DNA from: Eonycteris spelaea
Taxonomy: Eukaryota; Chordata; Mammalia; Chiroptera; Pteropodidae
DNA length: 64,000 bases
Direction of reading: 5' to 3'
NCBI GenBank assembly: GCA_003508835.1
Contig: PUFA01000539.1
Location: 165,035-229,034 of the forward strand
Shown here: positions 22,501-36,000 of the stretch, piece after piece
Numbering within the stretch: the first letter of the stretch is position 1
Layout: each line of letters starts with the position of its first letter
Made by a program: the position numbers and the translations under genes
The notes under the pieces: generated by a model
What the model saw: only the letters and a program-made list of their open reading frames with translations
Database searches by the model: none
What the model was told of the DNA's origin: nothing

Positions 22501-23444
22501 TTTTCTCTCTATTTCATGTAGAAGTCTGAGCATAAACATCCCAGGGTAGTGAGCATAAACATCTTCAGGGTAAAAGGGCCCACAGACTCCTTACATCTCG
22601 CTATTCATTTTATAGGGTATTCTCCTTACCTACATGGTCTAAGACAGCCTACCACCACCACTACCTCTGAATTCACCCATCAGATATAGGATACAGAGAG
22701 GGGAGGAAACCTATTACTTTGGCTCACTTCCCATTGGTCGGAACTTAGCTACCTGGCCCAACTAGCTTCAAGTGATACATAGAATACAAATTTGTTTTTT
22801 TTTTATTAAGTGGCCATGTGCCCACCTAAATATCAGAATTTTTCTTAAGTAGAGAGAGAAGATACAAAAAAATATTGGGGGGCAGTTAGCAATGTTTACT
22901 GCAATGAGATAGCCTCTGATGATCCCTTCTTCAGTTCTAAGTTGTAATTTTTCCTTTCAATTATATAGCCTTTGAATTTGCAAATGCTGCTCTTAGTAGG
23001 TAGTTTACGAACTGATCTTACATAAATACAAACAAACTTCTCATTGTTGTAGACTGAGAAGTCATGCCAGGCTTTCCCTCAAATGGTTACTGATTTTACT
23101 TTGAGCTTTATGAATTTGCCAGTATTCAAATACTTTGATGGACAAAATGGCAATTCTGTATGATTCAAACTTAATGTATTTATATAGTTCATATAGAAAG
23201 AGTATGCCAAATACCTAAAAATAATTATGAAATAGCATTGCCAGTAATCATATTTGAATAAGATATGATGGTTTCAAGAAAAATAAAGCACTGAATTCTT
23301 CACAAATTTTTTTCACAAACCCGTAACTGTTAAAAATAATTCTTATATAGCTCTTGTGTACTTGGGCTGCAAATATGAAATGCTTAAAAACCAGTATTCC
23401 TGGGATATATTTATGATTAGACCAGTATTGCGAGATGACTTCTT
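22501..23444. other. AT-rich intergenic, no gene seen
   Basis: No gene. A small tandem duplication (GAGCATAAACATC, twice at about 22527-22563) is the only structure noted. Confidence 0.45.
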
Positions 23445-23812
23445 TTTTCATTTTTTTAAAAAAATTATATTTATTGAGGTAACACTGTTTAATAACATTA
23501 CGTAAATTTTAGGTGTACATTATAATTTTATATCTGTATACGCTATTGTGTTTTCACCACCCAAAGTCTAGTTTCCTTCTGCTACCATATATTTGGCCCC
23601 TTTACCCATTTATCCCCCCAACCCCCTCCCTTTTGGTAACCATCATTCTGTGGTATATATCTATAAGTGTGGCAACGTAGGTGTATCTTGAGAGTACTAT
23701 GATAAGGGAAATAAGTTAGATGGAAAAAGAAAACAAATAATTTCAACTCATATGTGGAATATAAAACAAAAAGTTAACAAACAAACAAACAAACAAACAC
23801 AAATGCAAGGTG
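23445..23812 (-). mobile_element. L1 3' fragment with inverted 5' part (twin priming)
   Basis: The left part (about 23453-23660) is the reverse strand of the L1 3'UTR seen at 21650-21835 (TTTATTGAGGTAACACTG, TTTCCTTCTGCTACCATATA, TTTGGCCCC). The right part (about 23690-23775) is the plus strand of the ORF2 end/3' region (GATAAGGGAAATAAGTTAGA, CTCATATGTGGAATATAAAA). Opposite orientations joined in one small element are the usual signature of twin-primed L1 insertion. A (AAAC)n run lies at 23776-23800. Confidence 0.7.
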
Positions 23813-24174
23813 ACTCCTTAATATTTACAAAGGGGACCTACAAGTTCTTGTTTTTTGTTTTTTACACAGCAAATATAAACTTGAAAAAACACTTCAGTAC
23901 TTCTATATTTACTTGTATGTAACTCTGAAGTTTTATTTCTCCAATTGGAAAAGGAGAGCATAGCTTGTGACCTTTTTCTGACTGAAGAGCACTGATCTTT
24001 AGAGCTGTATCTCAAATAACTGACAATTTACATGAAATGGTTTCTTAGCAACAATCATTCATCCAAAGCAAGACACTCTTTCTGATGCACTATTTCTGCC
24101 AGCAGTTTTCACCTTTGAAAGTCATCATTTTGCTTTTCTAGTTATAAATACAAAACTTTCGAAAACTTTTAAGG
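23813..24174. other. Intergenic, no gene seen
   Basis: No gene or named repeat. Confidence 0.4.
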
Positions 24175-26335
24175 CGAGGTGGGGTCAAGATGGTGGAGTG
24201 GGAAGATCCTGGGTTTACCTCTTTTCATGGGTACACTAAATCTACAACCACGTATTCAGCAACTATCACTGAGAACAACCTGAAGATTAGTAGATTTCCT
24301 ACAACTGAAGATATAAAGAAAAAGCCACATTAGGATGAGCAAGAGGAGCAGAGACATGGTCTAGTCAGGATGCACACTCCTGCCACAGCAACCCACAAGT
24401 GGGAAGGATATCATAACCAGAGCCCCCCTTGAAGAGCGAGGTCTGAGACCCACATTAGGCCTCCCATCCTGGGTACCTGCACCAGAAGAAGTGCCCCTAT
24501 AACATCTGGTTTTGAAAACCAGTAAGGCTCACATCCAGGAGAGCTGAAGGGCTGTAGGAAACTAATTCCTCCCTTAAAGGGCCCATGCACAAACTCACTT
24601 GCTCTGAGTCCCAGTGCAGAAGCAGCAGTTTGAAGAGTGTCTGGGTCATATGTGAAGGAGGTACATGGACAAATTTTAGGGGGTGTGCTGTAGGATCAGA
24701 GATCTGTTAGAACTTTCTCCAGGAACAGAAGCGCTGGCTGGTGCCATTTTTTGTTTGCTTTATTTTACTCTCCTTCCATCTAGCCAGCCTGGTGCTTGCA
24801 GGTGCCAATTCTGACACTCTCCACTAACCTGCTAACCATTCACACCACCCTGATGTTCCGCTGAAAGGCTTCTCTAAAGTGGCACCCTGCCACCCAGCAC
24901 CTGGCATGTGGCCCCTTCAAAGTAGTCCCACAACCCCCGGTATCAAGCAGACAGCCCCATGCAGCACTGGAGCCTTTCCAAAGTGGCACCCTGCCACTCA
25001 GTACCCAGTAGGCAGCCCTGGATGGCATTGGAGCCCCCTAAAGTACCTCCCCACTTTGGGAGATCATCCCACATACATCAATGCACCTGCAAAAGCAGAG
25101 GCCAAACCTTGCAGCCTCCCACACTGAAAGCCTGCCCTGAATACCACTGCACCAGCAGCAATTGTTGCCAAATCCCACAGCCAGCACCACAGGGGTCTTC
25201 TTCACACACCAGTGTAGCAGTCTTGGCCAGAATTCGCACCCAGCCAGACTGGGAACTAGTCATGCCCAAAAGCACACCTACAATAGTTGCAGGCCAACCA
25301 CAGCAGAAGACCTTGTGCAGCCCACACAAGAGACATCCCTGGAGCACTTACCTCTGGTGACTTGTGGGGGGGGGTGGAAGGATTGTGCTATTGGGCCCTA
25401 TAAGACACTTTCTACATAAGGCCATTCTTTCAGTACAACAAGATGTGGCTTATCTACCTAATATATAGAAACATAGAAACTTCAGCAAAAATGCAAGATA
25501 GAGGAAACTGTTCCAAATAAAAGAACAAGACAAACCCCCAGAAAAAGAACTACATGAAATGAAGATAAGCAGTCTACCAGATAAAGAATTTAAATTGTCA
25601 TAAGACTGCTCGCCAAACTCAGAAGTATGAAAGAACACATTGAGAACTTCAACAAAGACACAGGTAATATAAAAAAGAACCAAACAGAACTGAAAAATAC
25701 AATGACTGAAATGAAAATGAAAAATACACTAGAGGGAATCACAGCAGATCACATAAATGTAGAAAAAATGGATCAGTAACATGGAAGACTCAACTTATCT
25801 AGTTGAGTGGAAATCACTCGACTAGACAGAAAAAAGGGATCCTAAGAAAAACAATGAGAAGCGTTTAAAGAGACTTCTGGGACAAATCAAGCATACTAAC
25901 ATTCACCGGTCTCAGAAGGAGAACGGGGGTGGGAGTGGGGTCAGAAAACTATTCTAAGAAAATAATGGCTGAAAACTATCCTAATCTGTTAAGGAAAGAG
26001 ACATCCAAGTCCAGGAAGCACAGAGAGTTCTAAATAAGTTGAACCCACTGAGGCCCACATCAAGACATATCATAATTAAAATTTTAAATGTTAAAAACAA
26101 CGAGATAATCTTAAAAGAATCAAGAGGGGGAAAAACTAGTTATGTACAAGGGAAATCTCATAAGACTATCAGTTGATTTGTCAGCAGAAACTTTGCAGGC
26201 CAGGAGGAAGTAGCATGATATATTCAAAGTGATAAAAGGGAAAACCTACAACCAAGATTACTCTACCTGGCAAGGTTATCATTTAGAATTGAAGGTAAAA
26301 TAAAGACTTTACCAAATAAGTGAAAGCTAAAAGAG
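24175..26335 (+). mobile_element. L1 5'UTR and ORF1 region, decayed
   Basis: The left end (GGTCAAGATGGTGGAGTGGG) is the classical start of an L1 5'UTR. A C-rich 5'UTR with Pro-rich open frames (24840-25420) follows, then ORF1-like sequence with many stops (CTACCAGATAAAGAATTTAA, AGAGACTTCTGGGACAAATC, TTTGCAGGCCAGGAGGAAG). No intact ORF1 remains. A perfect 8-bp stem with a 5-base loop lies at 25788-25808. Confidence 0.8.
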
Positions 26336-26995
26336 TTCATCATCACTAAAGTGACAGCAATTCTACTTCTGGGTATCTATCCAAAGAACAGGAAAACACT
26401 AATTTGTAAAGATATATTCACCCCTATGTTTATTGTAGCATTATTTACAACAGCCTCTAAGATATATATATCCATATCCACATCCATATATGTATGTATG
26501 CATATGTGTATGTATATACACATGCAATGGAATATTACTCAGCCATAAAAAAGTTTGGAATCTTGCCACTTGAGACAACATGGATGGACCTAGAGGGTAT
26601 TATGATAAGTGAAATAAGTCAGAGAGAGAAGGACAGATACTGTATGATTTCACTTATATGTGAAATCTAAAAATAAATAAATAAAACAAATGAACATACA
26701 AAACAGAAACAGACTCATAGATATAGAGAACTACTGATGGTTGCCAGAGGGGAGGGGATAGGAGATAGCTTAAAAAGGAGAATTAGAGGTACAAATTTCC
26801 AGTTATAAAATAAATAAGTCATGGAGATGTAAAGTACAGCATAAGGAATATAGTCAATAATATTACAAAAACCTTGTATGGTGACAGATTGTTAATAGAC
26901 TTATGGTGATTACTTTGTTCAGTATATAAAGGTTGAATAACTATGTTGTATACCTGATACTAATATAATATTGTATGTTAACTGTAATTTTAAAA
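26336..26995 (+). mobile_element. L1 ORF2 terminus and 3'UTR joined directly to ORF1 region
   Basis: From about 26336 the sequence is the last part of ORF2 (TTCTACTTCTGGGTATCTAT, GGAATATTACTCAGCCATAA, ACAACATGGATGGACCTAGA). The 3'UTR follows (GAACTACTGATGGTTGCCAG, GGAATATAGTCAATAATATT) and the element ends in a short A-rich tail. It is in the same orientation as the ORF1 block to its left. The endonuclease and reverse transcriptase regions are absent, so this is an internally deleted L1. Confidence 0.75.
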
Positions 26996-27039
26996 AAAAT
27001 GAAAAAGCACATTTAACCGAGTGTGATATTTTATTTAGC

Positions 27040-27240
27040 ATAGAATTCTCAGTTTTAGAGATACATATAAAATGTTTATGAATGAAATGGCATCTTACAG
27101 TTTCTTTAAAATAATAAGAGAGAAAGAGAGAAATAATGCCATGAGTTAACTGTTGAAGGTGGGAGATTGGCACATGAGAATTTATTATAATATTCTGTCT
27201 ACTTTTGCACACATTTGAAATTGATCATAACCAAAAGATC
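27040..27240 (+). repeat. Old L1 3'UTR fragment
   Basis: Contains TTTCTTTAAAATAATAAGAG, TGTTGAAGGTGGGAGATTGG and TTTATTATAATATTCTGTCT, all words of old L1M 3' ends. A related piece lies at 60700-60880. Confidence 0.6.
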
Positions 27241-29164
27241 ATTCATAACCTCTGAAAGCACATATGGGTAGAACAAAACATTATTTCATATAGATATAGT
27301 TTTGTCACAAAGTATTGCACAAAAATATCTTTAATTGTTTATATTCATTAAGTTTATTATATTGCATGTTTTTAAGGTTATTAAATCTTGCTTATACTAA
27401 TAAAAATAACTTGAGAATAAAATGTACTTAGTTCTCCCTCACATTCATGTACCTAACAAGAAATGAGTTTTTAGTATTTATACTATTTTTATAGCATATT
27501 CTAGAACTTTCCCAGATAACCTTTTTCGATATTATATATCACCATTGTTAGATAACTTAACCTTGAGAGAATATTTTTCCGTTCCTGACAAGAACAACAA
27601 TGCATAAATCTTTCATTATATACAAAAACTGCTACCATACAGATTTGAAGAAACTAGGAGTCTATAGTTTTGTTTTTATGTATAAGAAACATATGGTTAT
27701 GCTTTTTTTGAATTGTTGACTGACAATATGAAAAATGATTTAAATTTGACTTCCAAAATTAACTTTATTCAAAACAATTCCCTTTGGCAATTAAGACTTC
27801 AAAAGCATATGAAAGGCAATGATTTGACATCCAACTTACAAAATATAGCTTTGCAAATTATTACCTCAAACCACTAATCTAATGTGTCATGGCCACTTAA
27901 ACCATTTCCCAGTTTTATATAGCAACAATTTTATTCAGCACCATGGACTAAAAGAGTTAGCACTGAATTTGGAAATAATAAAATATGATTTAAAGCTTGT
28001 TTCCCAACATGGAAGAATCTAGAAAATGTGTTTTGTTTCTAAGCTATGCACATAATTAAAAGATCCAATGGATAAAATGTGAACTACACCTTCAGACCCT
28101 AAACAGCTTTTCTCCCATGTAAGGATCTCTTCTCTCCCCAGAGACAATATCACTCAGGGCCCTCAACCACCACTACCATCATCTCCTCCCTTCTTTCCTC
28201 TCTCCTGGCAGATGCGGTCATGTGACATTTTCTTGTATAACCCCAGACCAGAATTTTAATTCTATGGTACAGTTTGATGGAGATGACTGAAGAAAGTGGG
28301 GGTAATTAATACCAAGGGTTTGGTATATGATCCAATAATGTGACTAACTTCCAGCATGTGGTCTCGCATACTTTTAGCTACTTTCACATACACCCTTAAT
28401 CATCTTACTCTTTACACACTGTTCATAGCCTCTTATCATGTTTGCAAAAGGTGTATATTGTTAATCATCTTTATCAGAAGACAGCAACGTAACATAAAAC
28501 ACCACATACTATCCAAGCAGTATTCTAGGTGACACTAATGGCACCAAAATAACGTTTTGCCCTATTTGGTACCTTTTTCTCTTTAAAAGCTAAGATCATA
28601 CCTGAAACCTCCCTTACTTGTCTTATTAATCTTCTTCCACAAGTTCATCTAATATTTTATTAAACTCAAGAAGATTTTGAGGTTATATACCTTCCTGGGG
28701 AAACATCCTTCATATTTACTGTCTACTGTGGAAAGTATGCATTGCTGCTTTAAATTTGAACGATCTTTTCAAGCTCTAAAGGGTGACTCTTCATTCTGGA
28801 ATTTGAAGAATGAACACGTCTAAGTTAATTTCTTCTATACGCATTCAGATTTTATAAGTTTCAATACTATACTCTTGTAAGCATCTGCCTTTAGAGACTG
28901 AAGATTTCTTTAAAAACCTGCCTCTGTAAAGTTCTCCATCCCCTCAATTGTACAAATTGCTGCTACTGGAGATATTTCTAGCACTGCTAATGTCTTATCT
29001 GAAGTCTGTGACTAGAACTGAATAAGGAAAGTTATATCCAAAAAAAATCAGTGTGGATTTCTGCTGAATGCCATGCCATTTAGAAGCTTAAATTTTGAGA
29101 CAGATACTGCCTTGCCCAGATTGACACAAAGTCTACAGCATATGATTTAATGCATTAGTCAGTT
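27241..29164. other. AT-rich intergenic, no gene seen
   Basis: Nearly 2 kb without credible coding sequence, RNA gene or clear repeat. Confidence 0.45.
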
Positions 29165-29335
29165 GGTTTATTCATTTGTTAATTCATTCATTTTTTAAAA
29201 AAAATTATCTAATGTTTATTGAGATGTCACTGTGTGTCTGGGTCATGCTCTGTTCTGGGTGTTGTTGATATAATGGAGACCTTATCTTTATGGCATTTAC
29301 AGTATAGGTAGTTATATATCTTTCACTTTCTAAAA
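29165..29335 (+). repeat. L2 LINE fragment
   Basis: Words TTAATTCATTCATTTTTTAA, ATGTTTATTGAGATGTCACT and CTGTTCTGGGTGTTGTTGAT follow the L2 3' region. Confidence 0.6.
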
Positions 29336-30930
29336 GGAAATTTAATTGGCTAATGCCCCAAAATATGTGTATTAGAGAGCTGTTAAAAACACATAGCCAA
29401 ATCATGAGGAAGAGGACGAGATAGAACAATGTTAACTTAGCATTAGTAGCAGAGAAATCCAGGTTTTGTTAAAGTGCATGTCCAAAAAAGTTTTTGGTAC
29501 AAAGACAACAATGAGGACCAAATAATCACTTTATTTTGAGTCAGTGCTCCAATTTTACTGTGTTTAAGTACTCATTTTTAAACTAAAACAAAATTCATAC
29601 TCCCCTAACACACAACATAATAAACAGTAATATTTTAATGCCTAATTAAGAACAATGAAAATTTACTAATAATGAGTAAGGTGTTGTCTTAGTTAGGGTT
29701 CCCCAAGCAGGCCCTTGAAATAAGGATTTGATTGCAAGTAGTTTGTTTAGAAGGTGACAAGAAACACAAAAGGGGAATAAGGAAGTGAGGAAGAAAAGGG
29801 AAAGAGCTGAATCAAGAATAAATTAATGAGCACGTTGCTACTGTAGGCAACTGGGGCTTCAGTCCTATTGGGGAGTCTCAGGGATACTATGAAGTACACA
29901 TCTCAGAATGTCCCTTCCATGACAAGGACCTGGGGATATTTATACACCAATGCTGTTCCTCCTTCTTTTAGAGTTGTTCCTATGGACATTAAACTCCTAT
30001 GCACTTCTGATCTGCCATCTATGAACTGAGTCCACCCTCCTGAGAACAGAGAAAACCCTCAGACAGAAAGCACAGAACTATCTTCAGATGACTCCAGGTC
30101 AGCTAATGGTATATGGGAAACTGCTGTGCAACAAATCTTTAAATAATGTGTATTTTCTTAATCATAAGAGCATCTACATACTTAGGAAAACAGCAGTCTT
30201 TTGTAAGCCATTTTTCATCCTTCAGACAAAGCTCAGTGAACATGTGGATTTGCAGCCACTTGCAATAACTCTGAAATTGCCTGAGGCTCATACATTCTCT
30301 ACTGAGGTCTATATCCCAAAGATTAGGACAAGTGTCCTTTACAATTTGAGGATCAAATGTTACAAGAAAGTGGAATGGCTTTCTTATTAAAAATTATATT
30401 GCACAATTATTTCTTTAGAGGATATGCCTGTTCCTTCACCATTTTTATAACCAATCTCTACCTCTTAGAAGACGTAAATTAAGATGTGGGCACCTTAATG
30501 TAGAGCAGCCCCAACCACGAAGACTTTTGCTGTTCACCTTCCTGTCGTGGTTCTTCCACACTCCTCCATGGGTGAAACTGGTCATCTGATGAGCAGAAAG
30601 TAGTCACTGGGGCCACTGCTAGACTAGAACTCTCCACAAGAGAGTCATAGTCTCTGGCCACATGTGACAGGGGAATCACTGAACTACTTCCAGAATAAAA
30701 ATCCAACTGAGAGGTATTGATTTTGGAATCACATGTGATTAATCATAAAATAACTGTCAGGAGAGCGATAAGGACCAATGATGATCCCCATTGCTCTTTG
30801 AGCTCATTTCCGCAAGAACTGAGCTTGAATCTATTGGGAGCTAGTAAATGCTGGAGATAAACCTTTGAAAATTGTTTGTCAAGCCCCCCACCTCACCTGT
30901 AGACTCAAAAATGGAAGTGGGCAATTGTGA
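29336..30930. other. Intergenic with a probable ancient LTR/MER fragment near 29690-30080
   Basis: The stretch from TCTTAGTTAGGGTTCCCCAA (about 29684) resembles the start of a common old mammalian repeat, family not assigned. The open frame 30088-30390 (100 codons) has no recognisable domain. No gene is supported. Confidence 0.4.
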
Positions 30931-30979
30931 GCCAACATTTCAGGTGTTGGTTTCGTTGATCCAAGTGGTCCCCATAGCA

Positions 30980-31120
30980 ACTAAGCAATTATTTGAGACC
31001 TATTATGTGCACTGAATATGAGGGGGGAGAGAGACAGAAATATTGTTGAGACCTGACACAATTACTTCTTGTTGGAAATAAACATACACAAATAGCAATC
31101 TCTATGAATTGAATTAAACA
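30980..31120 (+). repeat. L2-like fragment
   Basis: Has GCAATTATTTGAGACCTATTATGTGC-type words (GAGACCTATTATGTGCACTG) and AAATAAACATACACAAATAG, typical of the L2 3' region. Confidence 0.5.
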
Positions 31121-31189
31121 AGGAACAATAGGTTGGAGAAGGGCTAATAACCGAGATAGAAGATGATTTCCAAGGAGTGGAAGGTGAGG

Positions 31190-31333
31190 GAAGATGGGGA
31201 GATGTTGGTCAAAGGAGACAAAGTTGCAGTTACATAGGATGATAGTTCTAGAGATTAATGCACAGCATGATGACTACAGTTAATAATGCTGTATAACTGG
31301 AAATGACTAAGAAACAGAATATCAGTGCTCTCA

Positions 31334-31370
<37 letters not shown>

Positions 31371-31745
31371 CTGTGAGGAGACGGCTATGTTAATTAGTTT
31401 GACTGCAGTATCATTTCGCATGTATAGGGTATATCAAATATAGATAAGATTTTTATCTAAAACTTTTAAAAAGTTCGAAAAGTTCTATAAAGAAAATAAA
31501 GAAGTTTTTGACAGGAATATAAAATATGAAATCCGTCTATCCCCCCCCAAATAAGTTGTGGCATATTCATAAAATAATCAATAAGAATGAATAACTATTT
31601 CCATATACTACAACAAGATGAATTCCACAAACATAAGGGTACATGAAGAAAGCCAGACACAATAAAAGGAAACAATGTATAATTCCATTTACATGAAGTT
31701 TGGAAACCTGCTAAAGTAATCTATGCTATTAGAAAGATAATGACT
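31190..31745 (+). mobile_element. Old L1 3' pieces with internal (CA)n
   Basis: The 3'UTR words GATGACTACAGTTAATAATG and GTTAATTAGTTTGACTGCAG flank a (CA)n run at 31335-31366, which is a native feature of this L1 3'UTR type. Then 31500-31740 carries an ORF2-end-like block (AATAAGAATGAATAACTA, AGAAAGCCAGACACAATAAA, TTCCATTTACATGAAGTTTG). The ORF2 end lies after the 3'UTR, so these are two separate or rearranged fragments. Confidence 0.6.
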
Positions 31746-32195
31746 GTAGTGGGAACTCTGCTGAGACACTCACATTCCCTTTGGGCCTAAACAGCTTATG
31801 CCTCAGAGCTGGCAGGATTGTTGGCTGACTGCCCTCAGTTGTCATTCTTCTTCAGGAATGAATCACCCTGGATTATAGAAAGCTCTTTCTTAATGCATGC
31901 TCTCTTCCTTATGTTAGTCCACATCCAATGATGATTTATGTGAGACTTTTAAGACCGAGTCCTCTTGTCCCAATTCAGGACAAACTCTGAAAGGCCAGTC
32001 AGCTTCAAAGTTCATTGTGGGGTCAGCTGAGGCCTCTGTTGGACTACATTACAGCCCACCTCCTCCTCTGTCTAATCCTGTTTCTTTCACACTTCCATAA
32101 GTGTTGATCTAAAAATCACTCCTAATAAATTTCCTGTGAAAATTCACCATCTCAGAGTCTGTTTCCCAGAAAACTGACCTGCAACATAGTTACTC
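31746..32195 (+). mobile_element. LTR fragment, ERVL/MaLR type
   Basis: The 3' end shows ACTCCTAATAAATTTCCTGT, CCATCTCAGAGTCTGTTTCC and a closing GACCTGCAACA, the usual tail of a class of ERVL-type LTRs. The polyA signal AATAAA lies within it. No internal coding region is adjacent. Confidence 0.6.
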
Positions 32196-33000
32196 TTTGG
32201 GACATAGTGAAATGGGAATTGCAACAAATCAGGGCTTGTGGACTGTTGGAAATATTTCGTTCTTTTGAGATCTGCTTACTGGTTACATGAGTACATCCAT
32301 TTTGTAAAAGAATATTGAACTGTTTATATAAGTTGTGTACCTTCTGTATGGAGTGTTTTACTTATAAAAAGTGATGGAAAATTGTATCCAAGAGGAAGAA
32401 GGAAGCCTAAAGGAAAATTATAATCCCAAATTTACTATATAAAAATGAAGAACTGAATTAGGGTCGTTTAGCTAATGACAGTCAATTCTTGTACAGTCTA
32501 TTCTTGTCATTTGTAGAATGTTTCTAAAGTCACCAAAACACTGAATGAGTGAATATTCAATCACTGCTCTAGGGGAAATATAGGGTCAGGTTCCTGTGTA
32601 GGCCTCTGGATACACTATTTTCATTAACTGATCAATACAAAACCTTTTGTGTATTTCTGTTTAAGGACACCTTACTAATATATACCATTGATCATTAACA
32701 TTGAACTCAAACCAAAAGTACTATAACTCATTGCCTAAAGGAAGCTTATCTAAACATCTATTTTTCTGTAAGGCACAACATAACCTTCTTGCACTAAGAA
32801 AACTAGACACCCCTAAGCACTACACTGGAGGCTACTTTAAGCACTGAAATTCGCCAAAAAAAAAAAAAGCAAAAAAAATGCAAAAAAAAAATGGTGCTAA
32901 TAGAGCGTATGAAAAGAACACTGTTACGTAAAAGAGCTTCATCAAGAGTTAGATGGGGATGTCAGAAGCATGCAGAGTGAGAGATGACCCCAGATCTCTC
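32196..33000. other. AT-rich intergenic, no gene seen
   Basis: No gene. An interrupted A-rich run lies at about 32856-32892. Confidence 0.45.
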
Positions 33001-33069
33001 CCCTTGATATAAAAATAAGTGGCATCTAAAACTTCAACAAATAACACCTACCTGCACACAAACATGTCT

Positions 33070-36000
33070 ATGTGAGCGATCTGCCTCTAAGATCTTCAGA
33101 GGTGAGAACTATGGGACTCAGGTGGTAATAGGGAGAAACCAAGAAGCTGCCTCTCGATGCCTGAGCTCGCAGCATGTAGGAGGGGACGGAGAAGGTGAGG
33201 CTGGTCCCTGAGAGCCCTGCTGAGAGAGCTGAGAGTTCATGCAGCAGAGCCAAGGGATCAGGCAGAAAGAGTGCAGGGACTAACAGCAGAGGGTAAAAGC
33301 TGGTTCTTAGGCAGCCGCATTGTAAACAGAGGACTAAGACATGGAGACTAGCAGCAACTCCCACTCACCAACCCAGAGAGCACCCCTCCATATCCTCCAA
33401 GACCAAATACCTCAGACCCCAAGGAATTGAGCAAATGCTACCAAAAGTGCTAAGATTGACAGGACTGAGACCGAGGGAAGCAACCGTAACGAAATATTTA
33501 TAAGGAAAAAAAAGTCATTATTATAAGTCACCAAAGCAGGATCCAAGAGGCTTGAATGCCACCTACTGGAAATCAAAAGAAAACACCTTCTTAGCAACAG
33601 GCTAAAGAGAGACTCTACTATAATAAATCTTCTTTCTGGCGGGAGGAGGGAGTATGAATACACTAATCCTAGGCAGAGGAATATCCATTAAACCCCATTG
33701 GAACAACCAAGGTGACAAGGGAACTGAGAAAAGAAAAATCTCCAGAAATAAGCTCACAGATAGAAATACAACACTTAAATGACAGAGAATGCATGATTGT
33801 ACTTCTGAAAAAAAGCTCAGTAAGATCCAAAATAATTCATATCAACAAGCTCAGGATTGAGAAAACATCTAGATCAGCAGAATGAGGTTTTAGCAAGGAG
33901 ACTGAAACCCTAAAAAACAACCAAATAGAACTTTCCTAGAGATGAAGGACACACTAAAAGAGAGAAAGAATGAAAGCTTAGGAATAGAGTTGACCAAATA
34001 GAGAAAGAGATCAGTGATATCGAAGACAGAAATCTAGAAATAATTCAGAAGGAAGAAAGAGGACAGAAGAATGAAAAATAATGAAAAAGAAATACAAAAC
34101 TAGCTGACACCATCAGTAAAGGAAACATAAAAATAATGAGTTATTCCGGAAGGAGAGGAAAATGAGGAGGGTCAGAGAACATTTTCAGACAAATAGTTGA
34201 TGAGAATTTCCCAAACCTAAGAATGAGCTGGAGCTTCAAATCCAGGAAGCACATAACACCCAATTATCTCAAACCCAAAAGCCTCTCCAAGACACATGTT
34301 ATTAAATATATCAAAAATTAATGACATAAGAAAGAATTATCAAGGCAGCCAGGGAAAGAAAGATTGATAACCCATAAGGGAAATCCATCAGATTATCTTT
34401 GGACTACTCAGCACACACCTTACAAAGCAAGAAAAGATTAGAATCAAATATTCAAACTGTTAAATGAAAAGAAATACCAGCCAAGAATAATGCATTCCAG
34501 CAAAGCTCTCCTTTGATATGAAGGAAAAATAAAGACCTTCCAGACATACAAAAATTGAAAAGACTTCTCCACTACAGGCCTGCATTATAGAAATACTGAA
34601 AGGGGTCACCACCTAAACTAAGATGATAAAAAAATATATACAAATATGAGTAAGGGGAACTATAGGCAGACAGAAGCAGATAGTGCAAACCGTTACTAAG
34701 AACAGGGCATTATAAGTTTAACAATAAGAAGAGAATTGCAATTACAAGATAGAAATGAGCATTCAGCTACATACAAATTGAGACAATGATAACAGAAAAG
34801 AGGAGAATCAAAGATGCAAATTCACAAAAAGGAATGGTGATAAGCACACACAAAGAAAATGGACTACTTTATTATATGACTATCCTTTACATATTCATAA
34901 TGGATAACCACATGCCAAAGATTCAGAAATGAAGAAAACATAAAACAACAAGAGGGAAAATCTACAAAACCCAACCAAATTAAACACACACACACACACA
35001 CAACACCACAACACACACATACACACACACGGACAAATTAACAATGGAGACACCAAGCTACCAGACAGCAAATATAAATGCTATACGAAGACTCATATTT
35101 CATAATCACCCTAAATGAAATGGACTGAACTCACCAATAAAAAGGCACAGAGTGCAGATTGGACCAAAAAACAAAACCCAACCATATACTGCCTCCAGGA
35201 TACACATCTCAGTTCTAAAGACAAACACAGACTCAACGCAAAAGGTGGAAAATATATTTCAAGCAAATAGCATTCAAGAGAAAAGCGCGGATAAGTGAGG
35301 TTTAATGTCGGAAATAGACGTCAAAATAAAAAAAGCATAGAGAAAATACTGAGGACACTTCATAATGATAAAGAGGAATCGTGTGCCAAGAAGACATAAC
35401 ACTTATTAATATCTACGATCCCAACAGGGAGCCCCGAAATCCGTAAAGCCATTACTAACAGAACTAAAGGGAGAAACAAACCAAAACACTATCACAGTAG
35501 GGGAACTAAATACCTCACTGTGGATATTGACAGATCTTGCAAACAGAAAATCAATAAGGAAATAACATCCTTAAATGACACATTAGACCAACATATACAG
35601 AGCCTTCCTTCCCAAAACAGTGCACGTGGAACATTCTCAAGAATCAACCACATACTGGGACACAGAGATAGCCTCAACAAATATAAAAGGTTTGAAATCA
35701 TACCAACCATATTCTCTGATTATAATGCTTTGAAGCTAGAGATTAACTATAAAGGGAAAGTGGAAAAGAACTACAAATAATGAAGATTAAACAACATACT
35801 ATTGAAGAATGACTGGGTCAGAGAGAATTAAAGATCAAGAGATACATAGAAATGAATGATAATGATAGTACAACACATTAAAACATTTTGGGACATGGAA
35901 AAAGGCGGTTATTAAGAGGAAAAGTTCATATCATTCATCATTACAGGCCTATCTCAAAAAATAACAATGAGCCCAAATAAACAAAACAATACTCATCTTA

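Noticed and set aside
24840..25420. Overlapping frames with Pro/Gln-rich products
   Set aside because: They fall in an L1 5'UTR and match no host protein.
25788..25808. Perfect 8-bp hairpin as a regulatory RNA element
   Set aside because: A single short stem within decayed L1 ORF1 sequence is expected by chance over 64 kb.
31335..31366. (CA)n run as a CRISPR-like or functional repeat
   Set aside because: It is a simple microsatellite native to this L1 3'UTR type, with no spacer structure.
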